Below are positions 24,105-31,922 of a stretch of 64,000 nucleotides of DNA, one piece after another. Each line of letters opens with the position of its first letter. The first letter of the stretch is position 1. A program made the position numbers and the translations under genes. A model generated the notes under the pieces. The model was not told where the DNA came from and did no database searches. It saw nothing but the letters and a program-made list of their open reading frames with translations. The stretch spans positions 1 through 64,000 of the forward strand of contig CAWBXD010000016.1 in the NCBI GenBank assembly GCA_963792705.1. Reading direction: 5' to 3'. Origin of the DNA: JBBQVS01 sp963792705. GTDB taxonomy: Bacteria; Chloroflexota; Ktedonobacteria; Ktedonobacterales; Ktedonobacteraceae.

Positions 24105-24326
24105 CTAAAGCGCGTGTAGGTGAGTTTGGGGTGCTGTTTGTACAGAGTTTGTAACGGCCTCTGAAAATTTTTCACCACAAGGACTACAAAACACACCACT
24201 CTCGTTGTGAAAACTACCACCGATAGCGGTTAGTTGGCGTTCAGCAGGTTTACCGCACCACTCGCAAGCACTGCCGCGAGGAGCAAAATCAACGGAGACA
24301 GGGCGGCGGAATTCGTTACTGGTCAT
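24105..24326 (-). CDS. Small zinc-ribbon protein, 73 aa
   Basis: Two cysteine pairs, C21-x2-C24 in CEWCGK and C47-x2-C50 in CSPCGE, make a small zinc ribbon. The tail is polar. The start at 24326 has a near-perfect AGGAGG six to seven bases upstream; a longer in-frame start is thus rejected. No family name is recalled. It lies tail-to-tail with korB. The 289 bases upstream, to 24615, hold no gene that I can support. Confidence 0.6.
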   Translation of the reverse strand: MTSNEFRRPVSVDFAPRGSACEWCGKPAERQLTAIGGSFHNESGVFCSPCGEKFSEAVTNSVQTAPQTHLHAL

Positions 24327-24615
24327 GAAGTTTCCTCCTATGAGATGCTGGTCGTATACGCAATGCATACGATGGGACAAGAAACAGCACACAAGGGGAA
24401 TTTCGCATCTAGTGGTGATCTGATATATCTGTCAAAAGCCACGGCGATACGACATCCACAAAACGACGCATCATCGCTTTAGAGCCACATCGCTCCCAGC
24501 AAGTAACGTATGGGGATAGGAGTGTTACCTACGCAAGAGGTAGTATAGCATAAAGTTATGTAAAATGAAAGATTACACAGGACCAATTTTTGTACCTATT
24601 TATGCTAGCTTCCAT

Positions 24616-24900
24616 TTACTCATTTACAACAGATTCGCTGGTTGTTATTGAACTTGGCACAGAGTTTTCTGTCTCTTCAGGCAATGCGGGAAAGCGGGAG
24701 GAGAGGAGGCTACCAGTAATCCAGCCGATGGCACCGAGGCCAATTGTCATACATAGCCATGCAAGTAAAACAGTATTATATGCGACACCAAAGACAGCAG
24801 CAAGTACGCCAGCGAGTACAATGCCCAAAGTGAGACCAGCCGTTATACCAATAAGACATCCTGGATGGGCAAGATTACGCCCACGAAATCTTTTCATCAT
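24616..24900 (-). CDS. Small membrane protein with two helices, 94 aa
   Basis: Residues about 14 to 38 and 43 to 67 are hydrophobic and rich in Gly, Ala and Leu, giving two membrane helices with a tight turn. The N-terminus is basic (MMKRFRGRN) so it should lie inside. The C-terminal 25 residues are acidic and Ser/Thr-rich. No family motif is seen. It is a single-gene unit on the minus strand. Confidence 0.55.
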   Translation of the reverse strand: MMKRFRGRNLAHPGCLIGITAGLTLGIVLAGVLAAVFGVAYNTVLLAWLCMTIGLGAIGWITGSLLSSRFPALPEETENSVPSSITTSESVVNE

Positions 24901-25015
24901 AGTAAAAAGTATACCCTTATTTCTTTTTTTGTTATAGTACAGATGATAACGTGTGACTCCAAAGTCGTCAAGATAATTCTATACTACGAACTCGGTAAAG
25001 AAAAGAGACCATCCT

Positions 25016-25546
25016 GTGCAGATATTGAGCAACATACTCATTGTAATGCGCGGCTATCCTGGAACAGGAAAAAGTACACTTGCGAGAGCAATCGCCACAA
25101 CACTTCATGCATCCCTGATTGATCGTGACGTGATTCGGCAAACGGGGGTTGATATTTTCGGTGAACATCCAGAGATTGGGCGTTTTTCTTATGAGATGAT
25201 GTTTGCCCTGACACGGGAACAACTTAGTGTTGGAATAAGTGTCGTTGTTGATAGTCCCCTTACCTATCACACTACCTATGAAGAGATGCAGCGTATCGCA
25301 TCCGATGCTCATGTTCCTATCCTTATCGTTCATTGTACATGTTCACCACAGGTACAACGTTTTCGTCTCGAAAGTCGTAGAGGACGGGTTTCAGCCTTTC
25401 AGATCACCTCATGGGAAGATTGGTTACGATGGAAACCGCGCTTTGAGCAATTTGATGATGGTGGCTATGAAGTCAATACAGCGAATCCTCTTGAGGACTC
25501 GTTGGCGAACGTAATGCAGGTAATCCATGAGCTACGTATACGATAG
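25016..25546 (+). CDS. AAA_33-type predicted kinase (zeta toxin-like P-loop)
   Basis: The 176-residue protein has a P-loop GYPGTGKST (residues 13 to 21), a conserved LIDRDVIRQ with the aspartate that binds the acceptor, and a VVDSPLTYHT strand, then an arginine-rich lid (RFRLESRRGR). This is the family of small kinases related to zeta toxin, chloramphenicol phosphotransferase and gluconate kinase; the substrate is unknown. It starts at a GTG preceded by AAAAGAG, or at an ATG ten codons later. No antitoxin gene is adjacent, so a toxin role is not favoured. Confidence 0.75.
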   Translation: MQILSNILIVMRGYPGTGKSTLARAIATTLHASLIDRDVIRQTGVDIFGEHPEIGRFSYEMMFALTREQLSVGISVVVDSPLTYHTTYEEMQRIASDAHVPILIVHCTCSPQVQRFRLESRRGRVSAFQITSWEDWLRWKPRFEQFDDGGYEVNTANPLEDSLANVMQVIHELRIR

Positions 25547-25589
25547 CGATAGTAGCAGAAACGTACCTGAGTTAAAACAGCATAGACGA

Positions 25590-25630
25590 GAGGAGCATAC
25601 ACGAGATAAGCCTTATATATGCTCCTCCTA
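25590..25630. terminator. Bidirectional terminator between convergent genes
   Basis: Arms GAGGAGCATA (25590 to 25599) and its complement (25618 to 25627) form a 10-bp stem with an 18-base loop. It lies between the convergent kinase and P450 genes. There is no long T-run, so the strength is uncertain. Confidence 0.45.
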
Positions 25631-25632
25631 TA

Positions 25633-27015
25633 TTAGTTATTTTCGCGTCGGTGTACAACCATATTAATTCCATTCCTAGGTCGTATCGTTACAGTTTTTA
25701 ATGGATCGGGTATAATATGTTGATTGGGTACCAACTCAAATGTAACACGTTGTGCCAGTGTTGCGAGAAGAAGATGACCTTCCATCATGGCAAAATGATT
25801 GCCAATACAGATGCGTGGTCCTGCTCCAAACGGTATATAGGCATAGCGCGGCAGTTTCTTCTCGTTTTCTAGCGTAAAGCGTTCGGGATCGAATACTTCT
25901 GGCTCAGGAAAGTAGTCAGGACGCCGATGCATCGTATAGGGGGATACGAACACGATATCTTTTCCCTTGCGCGCAATATAACCATTAATGTCTACATCAT
26001 GGAGCGGTGCTCTTGAGATTGCATATGCAGGAGGGTAGAGCCGCATGGTTTCTTTGAATACCTGAAGACAATAAGGCAACTGGGCGAGGTCCGCATAGGT
26101 AGGTGTACGCCCTTGCAGTACAGCATCAACTTCCGCTTGCACTCTTTTGTATATCTCAGGATGGGACGCGAGGAGGTACCATGTCCATGCGAGTGCTGTT
26201 GCGGTCGTCTCATGACCCGCACCAAACAGGGTAAGCGACTCGTCAATGACCTGCTCATCGCTCATATGTTTTCCGTCTTCATCTTGAGTTTGTAATAAAA
26301 TGGAAAGAAAGTCATTACGCTCCTCAGTCTCCTCACGTCTCTCCTCAATCAGCGTTTGAATTCTTCCTCGTAGCACAGCTATCGCATGACGCGTGTCTCT
26401 ATTACGTTTTGTAGGCCAGTTTAGCGGAATGGGAAAAAGCTTTGAGAGCGTGTGACTCACATGTGAAAGTGTGGTAGTCATCGCGGCACCTAGCTCGTCC
26501 GTCTCGGTGAATACATCAGCATCGAAAAGTATCTTGCCAATAATGCTCATTGTTAGATGAGTCATCTCCTGGTTCACATCAACCGTTTCGCTGTCGCTCC
26601 ATTTTTGCTGAATAAGTTCGCTGTAGTGAGCCATCGAATCGGCGTAGCTTATAATGTGGCGCGGTTGGAACGAAGGTGCCATCAATTTACGCTGGCGCCG
26701 ATGAAAATCACCTTCACTGGTAAAGATGCCATTGCCGATAATAGGACGAAAGGTGTTGTGAATTGCGGCACCTTTGTCAAAGTCGTCGGCATGCTCTACA
26801 AAGACGCTATGCACATATTCCGGTTTATTAAAAAAGATGACACGGAATGGACCAAAGTGGAAACTTCCGACATCACCACATTGTTGTACAACACGCAGAT
26901 AAAGAGTGAGACGGTCTCGTGTGTGTTCTGGTAGACTTCCTACCAGAGGTGGTTCTGGAATATGGGGAATTGGTTTCGCACGTTTGGCAGGTGTATTTGC
27001 TGTTTGGATTGCCAT
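25633..27015 (-). CDS. Cytochrome P450
   Basis: The 460-residue protein has all P450 marks: the I-helix oxygen-binding AGHETTATAL, the K-helix E-x-x-R in KETMRLYPP, the PERF-type motif DPERFTLE, and the haem loop FGAGPRICIGNHFA with the cysteine ligand. The proline-rich start (PIPHIPEPPLVGSLPEHT) matches CYP102- or CYP4-like soluble bacterial members. The substrate is likely a fatty acid or similar lipid. The start at 27015 has GGAGAAATAC upstream. An SDR gene lies 39 bases upstream and is likely cotranscribed, which could let the pair oxidise an alcohol made by the P450. No ferredoxin gene is adjacent. Confidence 0.93.
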   Translation of the reverse strand: MAIQTANTPAKRAKPIPHIPEPPLVGSLPEHTRDRLTLYLRVVQQCGDVGSFHFGPFRVIFFNKPEYVHSVFVEHADDFDKGAAIHNTFRPIIGNGIFTSEGDFHRRQRKLMAPSFQPRHIISYADSMAHYSELIQQKWSDSETVDVNQEMTHLTMSIIGKILFDADVFTETDELGAAMTTTLSHVSHTLSKLFPIPLNWPTKRNRDTRHAIAVLRGRIQTLIEERREETEERNDFLSILLQTQDEDGKHMSDEQVIDESLTLFGAGHETTATALAWTWYLLASHPEIYKRVQAEVDAVLQGRTPTYADLAQLPYCLQVFKETMRLYPPAYAISRAPLHDVDINGYIARKGKDIVFVSPYTMHRRPDYFPEPEVFDPERFTLENEKKLPRYAYIPFGAGPRICIGNHFAMMEGHLLLATLAQRVTFELVPNQHIIPDPLKTVTIRPRNGINMVVHRRENN

Positions 27016-27054
27016 GATGTATTTCTCCTCTCTCTGCATCGCAAAGAGACGACC

Positions 27055-27816
27055 CTATTGGGCGGTCTTGCCTCCATCAACGGGAAGGACTTGACCAGTG
27101 ATATAACTTGCCGCATCAGAGGCAAGGAAAAGGACGGCAGGTGCTAACTCTCCGGGTTGTCCGATACGCTTCATAGGCATGGCGTCGGCGACAAGCGGTT
27201 CTGAGCGTTGCAGAATTGCCTCTGTCATACGAGTTCTAAACATACCTGGCGCGATTGCATTGACACGAATATTATGCGTGGCCCACTCGATAGCCAATGC
27301 TCGCGTCATATTAATAACAGCCGCTTTGCTAGCATTATAACCAACAGTATTTAATTGTCCCCCACTAAGTCCGGCAATAGAGGCAATATTGATAATAACA
27401 CCTTTGTTGCGTTCGAGCATATGTCGCCCCACTGCCTGTGACATAAGAAAGGTACCAGTGATGTTGGCATCGAGCACTTGTCGCCAGCGATCCAGCGGCA
27501 TATCTTGGGCAGGTGTGCCCCATGTGAGACCAGCATTGTTGACAAGCACGTCGATATCTCCACATGTTGCCATTGTTTGTTGGACAGCCTGTTCAACGGC
27601 AGAGGCATCTGCAACGTCGCATGTTACGGCAAATACCTTTATTCCTTGGGTCTGCAATTGCTGTTCGGCCTCGTGTAACCATTGTTCACGTCGGGCCGTG
27701 ATTACAACAGTAGCACCAGCAGTACCAAAGGCTTGAGCAATCTCAAAGCCTAAACCGCGCGAACCTCCTGTCACCAGGACAACTTCGCCAGAAAAATCAA
27801 ATGTTGCTTTACCCAT
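27055..27816 (-). CDS. Short-chain dehydrogenase/reductase (FabG-like)
   Basis: The 253-residue SDR has the cofactor motif TGGSRGLG (residues 17 to 24), NNAG, a catalytic serine in INIASIAGLSG and Y-x-x-x-K in GYNASKAA, then the closing GQVLPVDGG. It reduces or oxidises a carbonyl/alcohol with NAD(P)H. An arginine after the first strand (TARREQW) suggests NADP. It is first in a two-gene unit with the P450. The true substrate cannot be read from sequence; fabG proper is usually beside other fatty-acid genes, so a modifying role with the P450 is favoured. Confidence 0.9.
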   Translation of the reverse strand: MGKATFDFSGEVVLVTGGSRGLGFEIAQAFGTAGATVVITARREQWLHEAEQQLQTQGIKVFAVTCDVADASAVEQAVQQTMATCGDIDVLVNNAGLTWGTPAQDMPLDRWRQVLDANITGTFLMSQAVGRHMLERNKGVIINIASIAGLSGGQLNTVGYNASKAAVINMTRALAIEWATHNIRVNAIAPGMFRTRMTEAILQRSEPLVADAMPMKRIGQPGELAPAVLFLASDAASYITGQVLPVDGGKTAQ

Positions 27817-28011
27817 TCAGAACCTCTTTGTTCGCTCTATCAACAAACGTATACTGTAAAGATAGTGACTTAGTACCAGGAGTACACGCTACAATTTGCG
27901 GTAGAGTATTGTACAGTGTTATCATCAATAGTAATTATATCATCCCTTTTTTTATACTACAGTATTGAGGTGTTTGCCATAGTTACCAAGAATACAGAGA
28001 TACAATTTCAC

Positions 28012-29430
28012 ATGAGTGCAGATGAGCGCGCTCGTATCGAGGGGCTACCCTGGCATCTGCCAATGGAGGAATGGCTCAGTCAAGGACTAGAGGTACTGAA
28101 TATTCGTCGTGGCGATTCACGACATCCAGTGCTTTTTGTTGAGCGAGGAGGAGTGCGTTACGCCATCAAAGAGACAACGCCACGTATGGCAGAACGTGAG
28201 ATACGCAACTTCCGTGAAATAGAGCGTCGAGGTATTCCAGCCCTCAGTCCTATTGGTGTGGTAATTGCACCATCTCCACCACTGGCACTTGATGTGCCTA
28301 AGCTCGGTGGTATTACACAATACATTAGTGGAGATAGAGGATATACAGTAACGAGGCTAGCGCCGCGTGTCATTCCGCATGTCCTGCTGTATCGCCTTCC
28401 GTTTACAAAGCGAACGAAGCAACGACTTTTGTCGGCTGTTGCGGTTCTCATGATTGAACTGCATGAACATGGTGTTTATTGGGGCGATCCATCCCTAGCA
28501 AACGCACTCTTGCGAATTGATGGACGGAGTATCCTGGCAATTATGGCGGATGCAGAGACTTCTGAGCTATTCTCCGGTCCAATCAGCGATGGCTTGCGTG
28601 AGCAAGATTTGGCGATGTTCGCAGAGTCTCTCTCCTGGCAGGCAGAAGATTTACGCATATTACGAGGCTTACCAGAGGATACGCAGGTATTGGACGACTC
28701 AGACTTTCACTATTTCGAGCAAAGGTACCGTTGGCTTCGTCGTGAACATGCGCGCGTGGCTGCTTCCCCTTCAGATACAACACGTCAACAGTTACAACAA
28801 TTTTTACAGACGTTAAACAGTTGGAGTTTCTCTTTGCTCAATGCAACAGGACATAGAGTACAGCAACTGACAACAGTCCTTCCTGGTTGGCATCAGCGTC
28901 GCATTTACGAGCTGCTACATATTACTATTCCGCGTGTCTATGCTCACCGCTTTTATGATATGATCCTGGGTCATCAAGCGATTTTATCAGAGCAAGAAGG
29001 CCATGATGTCAGCTTGGAGGATGCAGCACATAACTGGTATACACGTTATCATTTACCTGCGATTCTGCTACTGCGCCAAAACTTGACGAGTGGGGAAGAC
29101 CCAATGCAAGCATATTTCGCGGTCATGCAGCACAAGTGGGATATGAGTCGGAGGGCAAAGCACGAGGTGCCACTGGAAGAAGCTCTTTTGGACTGGCTGA
29201 TGAAACATGCCAAAACAGGGACGTTGGGTCCTGTTGACCCTGCCTCGGTCGCTACATGGTGGAGCGACCGTAAGCCAGTAGCAACGGTCCTAGAACCAGT
29301 ACCAATTGAGAGTGAAGAGTTAGAGCCATTGCTTTCTTCTGGAGAACAACCACTTGTACGTCTTCCTCAGCCAGAGCTAGAGCAAAAGATGCCAGCAATT
29401 TTGGAACAGCAAGTGAAACCTAAAGAGTAA
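28012..29430 (+). CDS. DUF4032 protein with a kinase-like fold
   Basis: The 472-residue protein has a kinase-like N-terminal half: VRYAIKET with a lysine, then LHEHGVYWGDPSLANAL in the place of the catalytic loop and IMADAETSELF in the place of the metal-binding D-x-G. This layout is that of DUF4032, related to lipopolysaccharide and small-molecule kinases. The C-terminal half is helical with the family's second conserved part (HNWYTRYHLPAI) and a disordered end. The start is uncertain: the ATG at 28012 lacks a strong ribosome site and earlier in-frame codons exist. It is a lone gene ended by a strong terminator. The substrate is unknown. Confidence 0.7.
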   Translation: MSADERARIEGLPWHLPMEEWLSQGLEVLNIRRGDSRHPVLFVERGGVRYAIKETTPRMAEREIRNFREIERRGIPALSPIGVVIAPSPPLALDVPKLGGITQYISGDRGYTVTRLAPRVIPHVLLYRLPFTKRTKQRLLSAVAVLMIELHEHGVYWGDPSLANALLRIDGRSILAIMADAETSELFSGPISDGLREQDLAMFAESLSWQAEDLRILRGLPEDTQVLDDSDFHYFEQRYRWLRREHARVAASPSDTTRQQLQQFLQTLNSWSFSLLNATGHRVQQLTTVLPGWHQRRIYELLHITIPRVYAHRFYDMILGHQAILSEQEGHDVSLEDAAHNWYTRYHLPAILLLRQNLTSGEDPMQAYFAVMQHKWDMSRRAKHEVPLEEALLDWLMKHAKTGTLGPVDPASVATWWSDRKPVATVLEPVPIESEELEPLLSSGEQPLVRLPQPELEQKMPAILEQQVKPKE

Positions 29431-29431
29431 C

Positions 29432-29471
29432 AAAGATGGCATGCTTTTTATTACAGCATGCCATCTTTTTT
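29432..29471. terminator. Bidirectional rho-independent terminator
   Basis: A perfect 14-bp stem (29432 to 29445 and 29455 to 29468) with a 9-base loop is flanked by As on the left and Ts on the right. It serves the DUF4032 gene on the + strand and recA on the minus strand. Confidence 0.85.
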
Positions 29472-29482
29472 CAAAAAGAAAA

Positions 29483-30613
29483 CTATTCTTCGGCATCAAG
29501 AAGGTCTGTGTCGGCCTCCGCCTCGTCTTCTTCAACAACAGCCTCGACTTCACCAATTTGGAATGAGGTGATGTTGCCACGAATTTGCTCTTCGATGGCT
29601 CCCGCTACATCGGTGTTCTGACGTAGGAATTCCTTGGCGTTTTCGCGTCCCTGTCCAAGACGAATATCGCCGATGGTGAACCAGGCACCGCTTTTCTTGA
29701 CCAGACCCATTTCCAGGCCGAGGTCAATTAATCCACCTTCGCGTGAAATACCTTCACTGTACATGATATCAAACTCGGCAGTCTTGAATGGGGGTGCAAC
29801 TTTGTTTTTAATCACACGAACACGTGTGCGGTTGCCTACGACATCCTGGCCTTGTTTGATTGAGTCTGTACGACGAATATCCAGGCGAACAGAGGCATAA
29901 AACTTGAGTGCTTTGCCGCCAGCTGTTGTTTCAGGGTTGCCAAACATGACGCCAATCTTCTCACGCAACTGGTTTGTGAAGATGACGGCGGTGTGTGAGG
30001 TGCTAATAGCTCCGGTCAACTTACGCAGTGCTTGACTCATCAAACGGGCCTGCAAGCCAACGTGTGAGTCACCCATCTCGCCTTCGATTTCGGCGCGTGG
30101 TGTGAGCGCAGCAACAGAGTCGATAACTACCACGTCGATGGCATTACTGCGAACCAACGAGTCCACAATTTCCAACGCTTGCTCACCAGTATCTGGCTGT
30201 GAGATCAGCAAGTTGTTGACATCGACACCACACTTGCTGGCATAGACCGGATCAAGCGTGTGTTCTGCGTCTACAAATGCCGCATAGCCACCAGCGCGTT
30301 GTACGTTGGCAATAATATGCTGACAAAGTGTTGTTTTACCGGATGACTCAGGACCATAGATTTCTGTGATACGTCCCTTTGGAATACCACCAATACCTAA
30401 TGCGAGATCAAGCGAGATCGAGCCAGTTGGAATGGCTTCTACATGTACTTTGGCGGCTTCGCCCAGCTTCATAATTGCGCCCTTTCCAAAACGGCGTTCG
30501 ATCTGTGCTAGAGCGAGATCAATAGCTTTTTCTCGATCAGTCATAGCGGGAGCATTGGCAGGTGTTCCGGTTCGGTCTACTGCTGCTGCTTTTTCTTTTT
30601 TGCTTAGTGGCAT
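29483..30613 (-). CDS. recA: Recombinase A
   Basis: The 376-residue protein is RecA: Walker A GPESSGKTT, the LFVDAEH-like AAFVDAEHTLDP, Walker B DVVVIDSVAAL, loop L1 HVGLQARLMSQALRKL, FTNQLREKIGVMFGNPE and KALKFYASVRLDIRR. It forms filaments on single-stranded DNA for strand exchange and triggers LexA cleavage. The N-terminus is about 20 residues longer than common and the C-terminus is acidic as usual. A TAA lies three codons upstream of the ATG, so this start stands or a later M24 is used. Translation signals are odd and are listed separately. It is transcribed alone. Confidence 0.98.
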   Translation of the reverse strand: MPLSKKEKAAAVDRTGTPANAPAMTDREKAIDLALAQIERRFGKGAIMKLGEAAKVHVEAIPTGSISLDLALGIGGIPKGRITEIYGPESSGKTTLCQHIIANVQRAGGYAAFVDAEHTLDPVYASKCGVDVNNLLISQPDTGEQALEIVDSLVRSNAIDVVVIDSVAALTPRAEIEGEMGDSHVGLQARLMSQALRKLTGAISTSHTAVIFTNQLREKIGVMFGNPETTAGGKALKFYASVRLDIRRTDSIKQGQDVVGNRTRVRVIKNKVAPPFKTAEFDIMYSEGISREGGLIDLGLEMGLVKKSGAWFTIGDIRLGQGRENAKEFLRQNTDVAGAIEEQIRGNITSFQIGEVEAVVEEDEAEADTDLLDAEE

Positions 30614-30621
30614 GTGTTGTT

Positions 30622-30673
30622 ACAGGACGTAAGCGACAGTTGAGAGCCGTGCTCACCGGGTCCTGTATCCTCC
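30622..30673 (-). promoter_or_regulatory. Hairpin-bridged ribosome site of recA
   Basis: On the minus strand GGAGG (30669 to 30673) is 55 bases before the recA ATG. A helix ACAGGAC with GTCCTGT (30660 to 30666 and 30622 to 30628) lies between them, holding a smaller GAGC/GCTC stem. With this hairpin looped out, GGAGG would be ten bases from the ATG. No other ribosome site is seen near the start. A small overlapping frame (from ATG 30776, stop 30537) also runs through it and could be a leader peptide. Confidence 0.45.
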
Positions 30674-30897
30674 TTTTGCGATACACTTTTCCCTCCTCAT
30701 AGAGAAGGGACAGCATTTTCAATAAAAGTGCGTGAGGCGTAGTGAATGCATAAGACAAAGGAGATAGGATATACATGTGTTGTGCCGATGCATTCCGACG
30801 CGTCCCACCTGATAGTACTTTCTACATATCTATTCTTTGCTAAGGGTAAAAAGTCGGAAATAGGTGGCAGGTGCTCTCTTTCCTGCCCTGTAAAGTA

Positions 30898-30931
30898 GAA
30901 CAATCGTACCATAAAGCTATACAGGTGTCAA
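30898..30931 (-). promoter_or_regulatory. recA promoter with a LexA-like site
   Basis: On the minus strand TTGACA (30926 to 30931) and TACGAT (30903 to 30908) are 17 bases apart. GTAC-GATT-GTTC (30898 to 30909) overlaps the -10; it is one base off the GAAC-N4-GTTC core of Gram-positive-type LexA boxes. The transcript leader would be about 285 bases and holds no other sure gene. Confidence 0.55.
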
Positions 30932-30946
30932 GCAAATTGTTGTTAA

Positions 30947-30989
30947 ATATTCAACCTATCATATAACATTGCTATGATAGGTTGAATAT
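30947..30989. terminator. Bidirectional terminator of recR
   Basis: A perfect 17-bp stem (30947 to 30963 and 30973 to 30989) has a 9-base loop. It follows recR on the minus strand by six bases and insulates it from the recA promoter. Confidence 0.8.
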
Positions 30990-30995
30990 ATCGTT

Positions 30996-31607
30996 TTACA
31001 TATCACGGCGTCCTTCGAGCGCACGACTTAGAGTACCTTCATCGGCGTATTCGAGGTCACTATTATTTGACAAACCGCGTGCAAGTGCTGTAACGCGTAG
31101 CTCTGGCTTGTTGAGTGCTGCAAGCTCACTTTTGACATGAAATGCAGTCATATCACCAAGTAAACCAGGATTCATCGCAAGAATAACCTCACGCACCTTA
31201 CTCTCCTCCTCCAGACGACGTACAAGTTCACTAACTCGTAGGTCCTTGAGGGTGATGCCATCCATTGGTGAGACTCTACCATGCAATACATGATAGAGAC
31301 CTTTATAGACGCCTGTTTTGTCAAGAGCGATGAGATCAAGCGGTTCCTCAACAACACAGATTATACTTTGATCGCGCGTTGGATTACTACAGATCGCGCA
31401 GGGGTAAGTTTCAGTGATGTTGAAACAGCGCGAGCAATAGATAATACTCTCTTTCACTCGCATAATGGCTTCCGCCAAACGACGTGCCTGATCGGTGGGG
31501 CTACGCAACACAAAGAAGGTCAGACGTTGTGCTGTTTTCACGCCGATACCAGGAAGTTTTGAAAACTCTTCTACCAGTGCCGCCACTGGTGGTGCGATGT
31601 CGCTCAT
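30996..31607 (-). CDS. recR: Recombination mediator protein RecR
   Basis: The 203-residue protein has the RecR parts in order: a helix-hairpin-helix (SKLPGIGVKTAQRLTFF, residues 16 to 32), a four-cysteine zinc finger (YCSRCFNITETYPCAIC), and a Toprim domain (ICVVEEPLDLIAL, then LHGRVSPMDGI). With RecO and RecF it loads RecA on gapped DNA. Length is the usual 200. The gene starts three bases after the stop of ebfC, in the conserved dnaX-ebfC-recR order. Confidence 0.97.
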   Translation of the reverse strand: MSDIAPPVAALVEEFSKLPGIGVKTAQRLTFFVLRSPTDQARRLAEAIMRVKESIIYCSRCFNITETYPCAICSNPTRDQSIICVVEEPLDLIALDKTGVYKGLYHVLHGRVSPMDGITLKDLRVSELVRRLEEESKVREVILAMNPGLLGDMTAFHVKSELAALNKPELRVTALARGLSNNSDLEYADEGTLSRALEGRRDM

Positions 31608-31610
31608 GTT

Positions 31611-31907
31611 TTAGAATAATCCTGGGATTTTCACGCCACCCGTGACATTGGTTGCCATCTTTTGTTGTGCGTCGTTTGCTTTGTCGAACGCATCCTTTGC
31701 GGCAGCACGCACCATGACCTCTAGTTCGACAATTTCGTCCGCGCTAAACGCTTCGGGATCAATCTTCACGTCCGTGATTTCAAATTTGCCCGTCATAGTA
31801 ATGGTTACAGCACCACCACCAGCAGTTCCAACAAATTTGGTGGCCTCTAACTCTTCCTGCATCTTTACCAATTTTTGCTGCATTCTTTGAATTTCACGCA
31901 TGTTCAT
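31611..31907 (-). CDS. ebfC: YbaB/EbfC family nucleoid-associated protein
   Basis: The 98-residue product matches the YbaB/EbfC family: an N-terminal helix (MREIQRMQQKLVKMQEEL), the strand pair around TAGGGAVTITMTGKFEITDVKIDPE, and a C-terminal helix with MVRAAAKDAFDKAND. These dimers bind DNA with little sequence preference. Length is near the family norm of 100 to 110. It sits between dnaX (15 bases upstream) and recR (3 bases downstream) in the standard order. Confidence 0.95.
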   Translation of the reverse strand: MNMREIQRMQQKLVKMQEELEATKFVGTAGGGAVTITMTGKFEITDVKIDPEAFSADEIVELEVMVRAAAKDAFDKANDAQQKMATNVTGGVKIPGLF

Positions 31908-31922
31908 AAAGGTGTACTCCTC

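Noticed and set aside
14709..24462. Shared 14-mer ATACGACATCCACA near 14709 and 24448
   Set aside because: A few such matches are expected by chance in 64 kb.
25016..25546. Zeta toxin of a toxin-antitoxin pair
   Set aside because: No epsilon-like gene is adjacent; many predicted kinases share this fold.
30537..30776. 79-codon frame overlapping recA as a normal gene
   Set aside because: It overlaps recA and has no family-like text. It is kept only as a possible leader peptide.
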